Source: Strongylocentrotus purpuratus (lineage: Eukaryota > Echinodermata > Echinoidea > Camarodonta > Strongylocentrotidae). From it: DNA of 64,000 nucleotides. Made by a program: the position numbers and the translations under genes. Of this stretch, positions 42,701 to 57,700 are shown one piece after another (position 1 is the first letter of the stretch; every line of letters begins with the position of its first letter). The stretch spans positions 2,042,001 through 2,106,000 of the forward strand of contig NW_022145547.1 in the NCBI RefSeq assembly GCF_000002235.5, read 5' to 3'. The notes under the pieces were generated by a model. The model did no database searches and was not told where the DNA came from. It saw only the letters and a program-made list of their open reading frames with translations.

Positions 42701-45700
42701 AATAATTTACCAGTGTCTTTCAAAGACTACTTCAAAAGGCGCTCTGATACTTACCATTACTAAACAACACAAATTAATGATCTTTCTCATACACTCAATA
42801 AGAAAGCTTTCTCTGATCATGGTATACAAGCAGCCGGCCTAATCCTTTCGAATTCACTCCCTAAACTAATCAAAGAATCAAAAAATACAAAACACTTTCG
42901 AAACCTTCTTAAACGTTAGCTGATTAGTAATTATGAGTAATTTCTTTAGAGCATGTCCACATTTGTCTTGTCGTAATGGTTTTTGTCAGAGTCTTTTTTA
43001 CGCGTTCAACTTTTGTTAATTGTTTCTTTTTTCTGTGTATATCATGCATTGTATACATATTTTTGTAAAGGTGTGGGCTACTTTCGGGCCTTACTGGCTC
43101 TCCGGCTCATTCCTCCATTTGTCAGTCTTTGTATTTTACTGTTATTTTGAGGTGTTTAGGTCTATATTTTATCATTATAAATTTTGTTGGAAACAAGGAA
43201 AATCAGCCATTTTGACAAAAAAATTGGATGAAAAGTTGCGAGTGCAGTGAGTGAGCGAGAAGCTGAGAACAAATAATTTCCATGTTTTTTAATCGAAAAA
43301 TTTAATGTCAAAAACACAATAAAAAATGCTGACTGACCGACCCTCTCTGGAAGGTTTGACCGCCATTTTTTTTTTGTCACCTAATAGGTATAATTTTGTG
43401 AAAAATGGATGTGTATTAACAAATATTAGGGCGTGTGAAATCACTTTCACCTTTGGGGCTATTATACATGTAAGACTATGTATTTCACCATAAATTTACA
43501 TCTGCACCTCTGACAAATTTGTTGTAGGCCAGAGCATATGAAAAAATATGTTACAAACAACACACTCACTTGGCATGCTTTGTTGTCATTGGTTGCAAAA
43601 TCTTGCATTTTCCTTTAAAAGGTCATTTTACCAATTAAAAATTATTTAAGGTTCTCATAATTTTGTATATAGACTTTAAAAGAAAAAAATCCAACTACCC
43701 ATAACACACATTGTGTAATACCAACATCTCAAAAGTTACTGCTGGCTACTTGAGTGCACATAGAAATCAGTGATTCTTAGTATAAATTGCTCTCATCATG
43801 ACTACCACTGGTACACTCATAGTCATCTTCCCTATCCTTTCCACTTTCAGCAATATGTCGCTATAGTTTCTCAGAGTATGTGACAAGGACCATGCCGATT
43901 GTCTTTTTTGTGTGTGGAATACATTGTAAATCTGCCACCTTGTACTGACACTTTACAATTAAATATAAACTTTTGGTAAATGTTTTCCATGGAAGATCAT
44001 TTGTTATGTTCATGTGATAGTATTCAACCGCATGCGTCTTCAACCGCATGCGTCAACGCTACCCAAATCTAATTTGGGAGGACTTCGGACAATTTCACCC
44101 ATGCACAACTCCAGCCAATGTGAGTACAGACACTATCCCAACATTCACTTCCAACATCAAAATCAGTAGGTGAGAGGATGTATTCCCCGTATGGGTAATG
44201 CATCCTCTCACCACCAGAATCCTTCATCAACAACAGTCATTCTCCAAGCACAGGAACATTACACAAAATTATGTGCAACATCAAAACAGTTCAAGACATG
44301 TACCAGTAGGCCTACATTAAAATCCCTTCAGCATGCCTTCAACAAACACTGCATGTAGCCAAAGTAATTGTACCTGTTGATTTTGCTAACACCTTAATCT
44401 TTTAATTATTGTCCAACACTAGCATTAACCTGTAACTCATACCCCCAAATCTTCGGTTGTTCATCATTTTCCTCATGAACAGGGGGATGGTAGTCCAAAG
44501 CAAAAGTCACATCTTGGTCGTCTCGTTATAAAGAAGTCCTTGGGACCCATGAAATTGTTTCTTTATAACGAAATTTCTTTATAATCAGGGCTGCCAAAAC
44601 AATAGAATACAAAGGAAATCCAAGATATGGGACCAGAGATTTTACTTCTTTAAAATGAAATGTTGTTATATCAGTGTTCTTTATAACGAGAGTGCACTGT
44701 AAGTGAATGAGGGAACAACTTCTTGAGGGGAGTGTACCTGTAAGGGCATTCCAATACTGCCACGACACTTCCCCCTATACTCCTCTCGAGAGGTTGGTCC
44801 CTTGTTCCAATACTTGCTTCACTTGAGAGTGATGACATACATCATATGTGAATGAGGGAATCGCCATTGTGAAGGGAGTGTACTTCCTCCTGGCCCATAC
44901 ATGTACTCCTCCACCAATGCTTCACGTTTGGACCATCATTGATAAAAAAAAATAGTAATTATCTTAAATACTGTATATACTTTGGAGGTCAACAGACTTT
45001 TCCTAAATATAAACGTTACACTTATGTCAGACCACTCAACACACGGTCCATGGTGTCATTGTCTTTTATTGGTCACTGCCACGTGCGGGGAGGGATATCT
45101 TATCCACATTCTTAACATCCTGCATATCCTTCACCTCTAGAACACCATGTACAGTGCACTCTCATTATAAAGAAGTCCTCGGGACCCATGAAATTTCTTT
45201 ATAATCAAATTTCTTTATACATGTATCAGGGTTGCAAAAACAATAGAATACAAAGGGAATCCCACATATGGGACCAGAGATTTTACTTCTTTATAATGAA
45301 ATTTTGTTATATCGGTGTTCTTTATAACGAGAGTGCACTGTAAACGTTTCTCCACCACATTATCGCACATCAAATAAGCACAATTCCAACACGTAAAAAA
45401 AACACCGAAGCGCCCTACGAAGTTATTTAGAATTTTCATTATTGTTGGGATATCCATGCATAATAGGATTTGCACATGTCTATACCCATCATGCTTCCAC
45501 CCCCCCCGGATGCACCACAACATGTATAAATCTACAGGTAGCCCCTTTCATCTGGCCAGACGCAACACATGGCATCTATCTCTAGTTCCGAAAAACTCTG
45601 GGTATAATTACTTTGACTGCAGTAAGGTTCAATCCAGCTATCTAGGCATTGTCCCTGGCAAAGACCCCTCTCCGTCTCGCAAGCCTCTGGAGCACAATGA

Positions 45701-48700
45701 CATAGCTGAATACAATCCAAACCAAAGGTACCCCCTTCACACTCTGAACAAATAAAACAAAGGAAACATCTGGTCAATGATTATCATTGATTAATAAAGG
45801 CAAAGATAACTTTGGCCGGGGTCTACTGGAAACAGGGTTGTAAACACAAAAATCAAATTATTTCGATCAGGTGAAACGAGTAGATTTTCTTCTGACCCAT
45901 GTCACTGTGAGTTAGTCCATTACTACTAAAAATCTGTTGCAGCTAGCAGTTCAGGGACCACCTCTAGATCTGCTGTTCTCTGAATTATCACTTTCAGGTG
46001 GAAAGCCCACCATGCTGGCTGCAACTCTTCATTTTAAGTCAATAACTTCTAGTCACAACTAAGATAGAGCTCTCTCTCTCTCATTGCTACAAAATACCAC
46101 TGAGGATTGTGATATGATACATTAGAAGTTTTCTATGGAGATTAGACGTTTGCTCCTGGGACAGTTGTTCCGAGCTGTATTTCATCAAAGGTATTGGTTA
46201 GGGTTCGGGTTGCAATTGGGTTTTAGTTAAAGGGATAGTTGAGTTCTGTTTTCAGACCGCAAATGCATTCAAAGTGCATGGTTATTGCTCTTATTCTTAT
46301 CTATGACATTTATAGTGCCCTTTTATAACTTAAAATTGCTATGAAGGTAATTTTAGACCCTAACATGTGTGAAATTTAGCCAATACGATCATACCAATTC
46401 AGCTCCACTTAAAAAAACAAAACTCGATGACCGTTAATTAATTATTTAATTAAAAATAACAATATACATGAGCCGGCTTATTATTGGTAAAATAAGCAAC
46501 ACGAAAATACCAACAAAAAAGCCAACATCGGCATTGGCTGAAATACGACGTAAAAGGCGTTATTTCGTGTGTGTTTTTTTCGTTAATATTTGTGGTGGTA
46601 CACAAGTATAAGAAATCGTTATACAGTGCGTCCCAGAAAAAACGAAACCGAGAATTGTCGATGTTTTATCATAACTTAATCACAATTATGTTTAATAAAT
46701 GACACATATTTGGAAAGCTTAGATTCTTCTCTTTCATTTGATGCAACTTATATGATGCATATTTCCCGCATGAGTGATTAAAAGCAATTTGAAGAGAGGA
46801 CACCAAAAAGTCATTTGGCGGGCGGTATCTGAATTTTAAAGAGAAAATCACATTTCTAGAAAGTTCAATTTCTGCCCTTTCATAATATATATATATATAA
46901 TGCAGCATTTATTATGCGCCATCGATCTAGTAAACTATTCTGAGGCGCAGAGGGATAGAATTAGAATGAGATACATAGAGACCTCAATTAGGAAAAATGA
47001 GCCAGGAATAAAAAAGTTCTGTTTTTTAAAGTAATACTTGCATTTCCATAATTTGATCAAACAAGTTAGTTTTCACTGGCTGCCTGCCGTAGCAATGAAC
47101 AGAGTTGACAAAAGACTTAACTCCGTTTCATTCACAAAGAAGACAAAAGACCTGATGCATGGCTGATCTTCAACGAAACGGAGTTAAGTCTTTTGTCAAC
47201 TCTGTTCATTGCTACGACAGGCAGCCAGTGAAAACTAACTTGTTTGCTCAAATTATGAAAATGCAAGCATTACTTTAAACAGACAGAACTTTGTTATTCC
47301 TGACTTATTTTTCCTGATTGAGGTGTCATATGAAAGGGCAGAAATTGAACTTTCTAGAAATGTGAAATATGCATCATATGAGTTGCATCAAATGAAAGAG
47401 GAGGATCTAAGCTTTCCAAACATGTGTCATTTATTAATCATAACTGTGATTAAGTTATGATAAAACATCGATAGTTCTCGGTTTCGTTTGGGGGGGGGGG
47501 GACGCACTGTATTTCAGCCGTCTCTGAACTGATTTTGATCAAACAAAGATGATTTTGTCATTTAAATATTATGTTCTTTCAAATTTGACACTCGGTTTTT
47601 CATTATCTCACAAAAATTATTTTGTGTAGCGCCCTCTGCAACAGAACTCAACTACCCCTTTAAGGTTTAGGGTTTAGGATTAGGTCACTGTTTGTTCAAG
47701 AGTCGAAACTAAGAACTTGGTTTGTGTAGAATGACAGGAAACAAGTATCGTACACCAAAAAATGACTGTTGATTTTGGAGGTCATAGTTTAATAAACTCT
47801 TGAGGCAGAGTACAGTTTCAAGATTATATTGGGCAACAGTTTCAATCCCCTCAAAGCAGTAAATATGTCTATACTAGAATCCCCCTCCAGAGTATACGTA
47901 CATTATAATGATGTATTACTATATCGCAGCACTATTTACATATATCTGGTTGATATGACCAATGAACATACATGAACATGGATTTATGAGTGTTCATATA
48001 TGTATACATAAAACAATCGTGGTGTATCGTGCACAGTGCACCATACTTGATGTACATGTTGCATGTAGTCTGGAGATAAAGGAATAGAAATTGACATGAA
48101 AAATTCAAAACCCTTTATTGAAAAATAGAATCTTACCTTGACATTTGACCTGGCCAGTACTGCGTACTTTGTATCCTAGAGCGCACTTCTGCTCAGGGCA
48201 CTCTCCAGTATCTTCACCACACGGTTTATCATTCAAGCAATGACATTTATCAGTGCATTGAGATCCATAGTAACCGTCTTCACATTCATCTGGAACTGCG
48301 GATTATAAGAAAATATTTTACAAATCTCAATTTAGCAAGTACTGCATGTACTAGTAAATAATATTATATGTACTTCACAAAAATCAGATTGCTTCCATTA
48401 CAAAAATTTTATTCTTTGCTAACTATTAATTTCAAATTTATCTTCATCTTAACCAGTGATTGCATGTTTTTTTTAATTCTTTGCAATATTGTTTTCAATT
48501 ATTACACATATTCTTGAATTTAACAGTGCCTTCACTAGATGAATTCATGTATTTATGGAAAACATTCACCTCCTCTATCAATAAACATGAAAATAGTATA
48601 CAAAAGGAGTTGTCCACAAACCACTACTTGATGCGGGTATGTCTACGAATATAATAATAATAACAATAATACATGAGAAAATAGAAAATATAATAACCTC

Positions 48701-51700
48701 AAGTGATAATATAATTGTGAATTATCTTTTTCCAAATGGGTACAATACAGGCGCCCCAGGTCCTGTAGGCAATGGGGTTAACACTTAACAAAACAACAAC
48801 AATTACAAAGCTACATGCAGTGTACAAGTACAATTCTGATTTATCTTACCTTTTAGTAAGAAAGCATTTACGTAATATTATCTTTTATCATTGCTGACTA
48901 TGACTTACTTTGACAGTTGTCCCCAGACCAGCCAGTCAGACATCCACCTGTACATATTCCACTATAAATGTCACATGATGAACCACCTGCACAGTGGCAT
49001 GTCTGTGAACACCCTGGACCATATGTACCAGTAGTACATACTGTAATAGAATTCAAAATACAAAATCAAGATGGACAGATACAATACATTCGTCGGAAAG
49101 AAATATTGTGCATGTCACATTTATAAATTTCTCCTTCTCCTTCTTCTTCTCCTTCATTATCATCTTCTTCTTCTTCTTCTTCTTCTGCACTGATTTGCAT
49201 CTGACCTCACTCATAAATCCAGCCACAGTATGTGCTTTTGATATTCCAAGAAAAAATATATTTTCTGAGAATTGTAGATTTACATGTATGATAACTTTTA
49301 ACCTTCTAGATACACGTATTTTCACTATTATAATTTGAGCAAAATTAATAGAATATCGAGGACTCACGTGTGTTACATGCAAGACCATGGGCACCGACGT
49401 CACATGAACATCCATAAGGATCAGGTAGGCAAAAAAGAAGCCTATGACAGTGTGTGGCAGGATCACTGTATCTTAATGAACATCGAAACTCGCAGTTCAA
49501 TCCATATCGATTTCCACCATCATTTCTACAAACTAAAGAACACAAATAGTTGCAATGTTGTAACGAAACCTTAGAGACTTGCATAAGAAATAAGATTTCA
49601 TGAGATAAATTTCCAATATGGTTGCTTCTCTTTTGCGAATTACAGATGGTGTCTAATGCTCTTTAAAAATAATATTTTTTACTACATTGAATAAAGCCAT
49701 CCCATATCATGGATAGCAAATGTGTCGATCATAAACATTAATGTTATTGCCTTTATTTAGATACTATTTAGATATTTTATATGGTATTAAGGAATAACAA
49801 CCAAAGCAAATCTTTTCCCCTGCTGTTTATTATTGTTCATTCATTTTTGCAATGATTCACTCGATGTACAGTGTATAAACATTACATGTATATGTAGAAA
49901 GAACCTCAGCTCTGGTAGAGAGGGACACTTTACAAAGTATTTACAAACTCATTTTACTGCTAATAAGACATAACATAGATAATATACTATAACAAATCAG
50001 AAATCAACTTGTTATAAACAGAATCATAAATGATAAATCAACATTATTCTTGCAAATAATTTCTGGTAAAATAAAGATTTACAAATAAGAATGTCGTCAG
50101 GTAGAAGAAAGACATATTTGAAATTGAACATGTAGAATAGATGTACATTACCATTTTCTATGGAATAAGAAAAGAATATCTTCCTAAGTTCATTAAATAA
50201 ATCGATACCGGTATCCGCCAGGCTCTGACGCTCGTGGTACTTTACACATATTACCCTGATTATAGCCGAGCTGCCAGGTAACTAGCGCTTATTAAGAGAT
50301 AAACATCATTTAAAATTAAGCTCTACAGGCCTACTTACTTTCTAAACAATTCGGTCCCTTGAAGTTGTTAGGACAGATACATAGACCAGACTTGTCATCA
50401 CAGACTCCACCATTGTAGCATTTATCACAGATACCATAACACTCAGGGGGACCCCACTTACCAGCAGCGCATTCTATCGGAGAAAGGGAGGGAGAAAAAT
50501 AATTAAGTATACATGTCACTAAAGATTACATCATGACACGGAAGACAAAAGATAGAAGATAAGCAGGGTAATATAAAATGGAAGTAGACAAGTGCAAAGT
50601 TTGTTACAAAATAATGTTCTCGAACGTACAACTATTGAATATCGTATGCCATAGGCTCTGTCACATTCTGAATTTACATACGGGTAATTTTAAACTACCC
50701 ATATATGTCAAAATCACAGCACAGATCATGACATGCTGACACCTGAATTTTATCGTTGAATTTTCATAAATATTTTGGAACAAAATTTGCAATGGGGAAA
50801 GAGATGTCCATGTTACGATAACGCGACATCCGGAAAAGATCAGGCTTGGACATTATCTACTAGAATGCTCTAAAACTAATTGTTTTGTCAAGTGTTCAAA
50901 TTAAAAAAAAAAAATTAATAATGAGTTGTCCACATGTAATTTGCATAAAAATCCAATGATTCTAAAATAAAGATTTATTGGCGAAATATGAAGCAGAGCC
51001 TTTTACATGCATCATAACAAACAATATTATATAAATAAGAAATGACCCCTCTCAAAATGCCCAGTCTGAATTAAGCAGAAATACACTTGTACATAATATA
51101 CCTCTGACGATGAGTTTGTATAATCCTCCTCTATTTTGATCCCTCTCGTTATCATAGTAGATCTCATAGATTCCTTGGTCTGATGTCTGGATTGGGTTTG
51201 GGAAGCTGATCTGAGTCTGCCCACCAAATGATGTAAGAACCTCACTTCCATCTTTCATCCAAGTAATCACGTTGCCATTCGCATCAGGATTATTACGACT
51301 AGTCATGCTGATCATCACTCCAGTTTCATTCACATTGACTGTCTTTGTAAACAATCCATCCCTTGATATGAATTTAGCTGTTAAAAGGGATGATAAAAAT
51401 AAATGAACCAAATAAAAAATGTAATAATAATAATACATGTAGCACCTACATGTACATGTAATGTGCACTGTAGCCATTTACTCCCTAAAGGAAACATACA
51501 TTTATATAAGGCTTGCATTCATATACGTGCATATTGAAATATATATTTCAAAATATTCACTTGCATGTTGGAATAAATTTGTTCCTGTTGATATTTTTCA
51601 ATAACAAGTTTAGATCGTTTTAAATATTCGAACATTGCCGCAACTAGTCTGGTGTATTTCAAAATCTTTGGACTTCTGTTTGACAATGTTAATGTTAGTA

Positions 51701-54700
51701 AACAACATCAACACAAATGGGCATGTTCAGGCTTAACGCAATACCGTGCATGCTTTGCTTATGATAAATTTTTGAAACTTTTGTGCTATTTACACAAAAG
51801 TCTAAAATCTCTTAAAAATAATCGTACTCTGGTATTTTCAGATTCATTCTCAGTATATATGTAAAGCATCAAACCTTTGTTATAGCCATTCTCAAGCAAA
51901 CAATGTTCAAAAGCATCATAAGCGGAACTATTTTATTGAATCACTCTCACTCCTGATCCTCAGTAAACCATTTTGCGGTATAAACGCTTCTTTGCCAAAA
52001 AAATCCACAGTACCTGTTTTTACATTGTTTGATAGTTCATTGAAGAAAAAGAGTTTCTTACATTGTATTTTTAAGTTATATTCAAGACTTGGATTTATAC
52101 TATTGCAAATGCGATTTCTGCCCTTAACAAGTCCTGAACCAAGATGTAAAAGTAGAGGGAAAAAACCTTAAATATGATATTTAGATTTTTCTTTCAATAC
52201 TAATAACAATAACAAAAATGTAAATTCTGTAGATGTGTGACCATGATTTGTACGTTCCCTGGTAAACCAAAGCCAGGAATGGTTCGAGGAAATAGTGGCA
52301 TGAACAGCCTGCCATAGTTCAAGTCCAATTTATATCGATCATAGTCTTTGTGAAACACTCCCCGAGAGTGTAGTTTTTTTTAAACGCCTGCCAAGATTTC
52401 ACAAATTTATTGCAGTGTAAATGCAATCTTCGATAAGATACCCATTATCGCTCACAGACTCTCCTCGCTTCCATGGTAACGCATGCAGTAGAGCACCGAC
52501 AAGTCACACATGCGCACTACTCACAAACAAAATCGGTATGGTTAAACTTCAACGGGTTTTTGTTACAGGTTTTTTTTTTTCCAGTAGTGTAAATAGTAGT
52601 CACAAACATTGATGATTCTTCAAATTGGTGTTTGGAAACATGTTTAAATGGGCCAATAGTTGTTTTTTTAATGAGGATCATTACGTGATGTTCCATGAGT
52701 AATAATATGACGGTGTTCATGATTGAAAAACCTTGATATATCTTTGTATTAAGGAGGTTCCTCTAATATTCGAGGAATCTCCAAAATGCAATATAAGCTC
52801 AGTCTATATTGTTAAAGATAAATAATGGTTATTTGATAAACAAACATCATTACAAAAAAGCCGCATTGCGAAGATCTTAGAAATAATAAACTAATAATTA
52901 ACGAATAATATTTCAATTTTTCTCGCATAACTTCGTCTCAACACCAAAGTACCTAGGTGTCACTCTTGACCGAAGCCTCACCTTCCACGAGCATGCCAAA
53001 GCCACAGCCCAAAAGACCCAAGCCAGAGTGTCTCTCCTAAAGAAGCTTGCAGGGACCGGATGGGGAGCTAATTTCACCACCCTTCGCACCTCCACTCTAG
53101 CTCTTGCCTTCTCCACTGCCGAGTATGCTGCACCTGCATGGAGCCACAGCACCCATGTACACAAGGTTGATGCTGTCCTCAATGACGCCATGAGACTAAT
53201 CAGCGGAACACTCACTGCAACACCAGTCAGCAACCTGCCAATATTATCTGGCATACCACCAGCTCAGCTCAGACGAGATGCGCAGTATGCTAAGCTTGCC
53301 CAAAAGCATGACAGAGATAAATGCCTTGTTCCTGCCCCCTCTGCCTTTGAAGGACAGCGTCTCCCTAGAAGACACTTTGCAACACAGGCTGCTGAGCTGC
53401 GGCCTGAGAACCCCCCTCCACCTTAGCCACTTGGATAACAAAACGCTGGTCAGACCAGTGGAATTCGTCCACTACCAACCTGAAGGAGTTCATCCCAAAG
53501 CCCTGTGCAAAACCAAGTGGCAGCGACCTCCCAAGAAAAGCCTGGGTCAACCTAAACCGTGTCAGAACTGGAGTTGGCCGCACACAATATTTCCTACATA
53601 AAATTGGAGCTGAATCATCACCAAACTGCGCCTGTGGAGAGATCCAAACTATGGATCATGTCATTGATGATTGTCCGATCTACAAATCCCCCCACGGCGC
53701 TTCCGGACTTCGTGAGCTCGATGATGAGACGATCTGTTGGCTCAATAAGGATCTTCCTATCTAGATGATGTACTCCCTGATATTCTTTGCACGAACGAAC
53801 GAACGAACGAAAATATGATATTCGATTCTCTATTCGACAATATGTATAGATCTGTTATACAAATTGGAATTGGGATTAATTTTGATTATTTCGTCCTATT
53901 TACAAAGTGTGATACTACATGTATATGTTCTTACTGATCTGTCAGGAAAAAAACACATTTCTTTTGATTTCAGGTGCTTGGGATATTAATTGATTACATT
54001 CATTGGCAATTCAGGATTTGAACTGAGATTAATTTCGATTATTCATATATGACGTACATGTATATGGATTATACGTGTACAAATCTTAAATCTATAAAAG
54101 ATAACACTATACAGGCTATGAAGCAAAGGAAATGCAATTAATTTCGATATTTCAGTTATAAATATTTATAAATTTGTCAGATTTTTATGTCCAGGTTTAA
54201 AGTAAACAGGATATCTAAGAGACAATTCATGAATTTCAAAATCGTCAATAGCAATACTAAAATGTTTTACTTAAATTGACTTCATAATGACCTCACATGG
54301 AATATGCTCATAACGTCAGAACTTCACTTTGACTACTTCACTACAGGAAGTTTCTATAGTATACATTAAAGAATAAATCTTTAAAACTAAGGAAATCCTG
54401 TACTTGATATAAAGAATGGAATATTAAACTTACCATCACTTCGTTGGAATAATGTAGTAACTCTTGTAACATCTCGAGCGGATTTAGAAGCCTCACAGTA
54501 GAAAGGACCGAAACCATCTCTATCCCATCCATCTCCTGTAGGGAATGTGACCTGTCTGACCAATGAATATCTGCTGTGTAGCGTATCTACTGGTGGTGAT
54601 CTGTTTGTTGTGATGGGTGCCGATCGACCAAATGATAGTGTAGCGTCTGTATCTGGTTCACTGCGGTAACATTGATACTCCCATCTGTTGGATGAACCTA

Positions 54701-57700
54701 CATTAGTGTATCCTAAGGTCAGCACTGTGATATGAACAAACTCACCTACAACATAAAAGATGAACAGAAATTCATTGTTGCTTTACTGGATACATTCAAC
54801 TTTAGAGTACAGTACGTGTTCGTCTTCCCCCTTCACGCATTCAGACACTGCTTTTGGAGGACTCAGTTATAATAAAATAAGTGTACTGGATTAAGATGCA
54901 TCCAGAATTCAAATATAATTAATTATTTAAAATCGTAATATTATTGCAGATTTGTAGAACCATGTCATTAGTACTTGGAGCTGGAAAATAACATAACAGC
55001 CATCAAGATATTACACTTGTTAATACACCAAGTTTCGTCTCATAAATGTATGGGTATGTACACTGGGAAAATACACGTTTATTCAATACCTAAACATGTG
55101 TTGATCAGCAACTTAATGCATTTAAATGTCAGTGTAGTATGTTTTGAGAAGCAAAATATTAAAATCAGAACTATAACCCCCAGACATGTAGTTCATAAAT
55201 ACATTGGTGAAGAAGGTAAAGATAAATTTATTACAGAAATAGTCCAATGAAAAGAAATCTTCATTCTAAAGCAGTACTTCACGTTATACCTTCAGTTAGA
55301 CAACTATCAAGCAAAAAAAAAGCGACCTTCACCTGCAAAATTAGCAAGACTTGATATAATATGGCAAAACTTTTGACAGATAAATATCAGTAAATCCCTT
55401 CAAAGACGTGTAAATTCGTGCATGAAATTGGTGTTTCCCTTGAATTTCAAACTTCATATTCTTTTCTTCCACAAATACAGATCAGTCACAGATCAAATAC
55501 ACAAAATTGTTTGCTTAGAGTGAGTAGCCTTTACAATGTATAATACATCACAGAGATTTTACTAAACGGGAAAAAGGACAAAGATCATATATTCAAGACT
55601 TTACCCACATCTATGAGGATTTATCACTGTGATAAAATATGATTGTTACCATCTCTGACAAGACAGCAAGATGAATGAGCAAATCAGTTTTAATGAATTC
55701 CAGGCCTTCTTGTTTTACAATTGTTACAGTATTTTCTCATTCTCCCCACCCCCTTTATTTCTGTGAATACATGCCTCTCTAATCTTTAACTCTTTGGTTG
55801 CCCTCTTCACCTCTCTGCATGTCCAATCGTTTGCCACATGTGCAGTTTTGCACAAAACAATAGGCACCAATTGACGGAAAGATTGCTTTGAGCAACACAA
55901 AGTCTATGCAAAATACATATTTCTGGTGTTGATTAGCTCCATGAAAACCCTTTTAACACCGGTATAAAATTAATCTTGCTCTGGAACTCAGTGTTGAAAA
56001 TTGCTGAATTCAAAGTGACACAGGGACATTATTTGCATGACATGTGTAGAGTAAAATTCCTGCTAAGTTCCTCTCAACCCGTTTGTCCCGCTTTCTCTCA
56101 TTCCCTCTTTCTATTGGTTCACGCCTCCCCCTCCCCCTCTTATAGTCTCCTTCATTGCATTCATTTCTTCTCTTTTTCTCTTCTTCCGTGGAATTATCTT
56201 TCTTTGTTTAACCCTTTCTCCCTATCCTGTGAGCAAACGGAAGGGAAGAACAAGATGAACTGGGATGAAAGAGAAGTCCCTGGTCGTTTCCCACATGCAA
56301 ACATAAAGAATTTTATTCTTGTTGCTATTTTCATTACATTCTGATTGTATTTACCAGAAGAGTATTTTTCTTTTTTTTTCATGAGAAAAAAAGGGAAAAT
56401 ACGCTTCATATGAATATATTTTATAATTACGAAATACAATTCAGGTTAGAGGTAAAGACCAGTATTTAAAACACCCCAATTTCAAAAAATGAAATGGAAG
56501 CTCTTATTACCAGTCATATGAAAGAATATGTTTTGACTAATACATGATAATCAAAATTTTGCCGGGAAACCGCCTACTAATTGATATATTTGGTAAATAG
56601 TTTATCTACATGGTTTGTGAGAGATAAACGCACGTGTCGCGCACGTGTGCGTATAGTCCCATATACATCTTTCTGTGTACAGTGCTTGTAAAATTACGAA
56701 GACTGGGCCAAATTTCTTATCATTTTGATGATTCCAGAACCTTGCAGTACACACCAATACTTATATGCTAGATGATCAACCTTTTCTGATCGATTCCACG
56801 ATGCAATCGCATGACCATAACTGGTCTTAACCTATAAGGATTTGGAACAGAAGATAAATGAAAAATATATTCAGAGTTGAAAAAAAGTTAAAGAAAAAAA
56901 AGATTATGTGCTGTTTTTCAGTATTTTCAAAAACTTGAACTTTTTAAGGAATAATCTATTTCAATCATCATGTTTGTTGAAGCAAATGGGAGAGTTTTTA
57001 GGCACTATTTCACACAGGTATCATAATCAATTTGGCAATTCTGAAATTCCCATATGGATAGTAAATACAATTTTCAAATATTCATAACTTTCCCATTTGT
57101 CCAAGTTTGTTCCAAGTTTTACCAATCTACTCCTTTGGTATTTCTTCCTCCCGGAGCGCCGCCTCTGGGCCTGTATGGTTTGTGATCCACGCAAACTTTG
57201 GGCTTATATGGTCACGACAGTATAAGCCTTAACTGTTTATCATTATTACTAAGAGAGGAGTGGGGTTTGCATTCAAACACTGTCATCATTCTTACTGTCC
57301 GGCAAAGACGATATATTTATATGATTCTAACTATATCTTATCAGACAGAGAACGTGCGAAAGAGGTTGGCGACTACTCATCATGAAAATCTTTCAAAACC
57401 CCACATACATTTGTATTTTGCATTTTTTATTACGACAGTGATTTTTCAGGTATCAACAACGAAAGTTGAATTGTTATTTGGACTTATATATTTGCCGATT
57501 TCCTGACATTTTTGTAGAGGCTACCGGTCTATAATTTTTTTGTTTAAGTTTTGCTTCCCCTACCCTTACTGGTCGCCCATCCTACATCAGTAATAAGTCT
57601 TATGGGATATTTAAAAAAATCTCTACTCTACAGCGGTCAAACCAAGTCTGGGAAAGTCGAGGATTTGCAAAGTGTTATCATGCGTCTGGTTGGTAGATCA

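Larger units (their letters stand above)
39833..45611. other. Receptor intron 8 (5.8 kb) with several repeats
   Basis: This intron holds an (AAT)n-tailed retroposon 3' fragment near 40489-40560, a CpG-rich block at 41340-42470 with a 60-bp tandem duplication, a LINE tail at 42778-42920 and two copies of a pogo/Tigger-like MITE. I saw no additional receptor exon. Confidence 0.55.

Noticed and set aside
44169-44212. A short palindrome (GGTGAGAGGATG and its complement).
   Set aside because: Twelve-base arms alone are not enough to name an element or a regulatory site.
53028-53426. An independent host gene in receptor intron 2.
   Set aside because: The translation is the C-terminal part of a LINE ORF2 and the frame is broken downstream.
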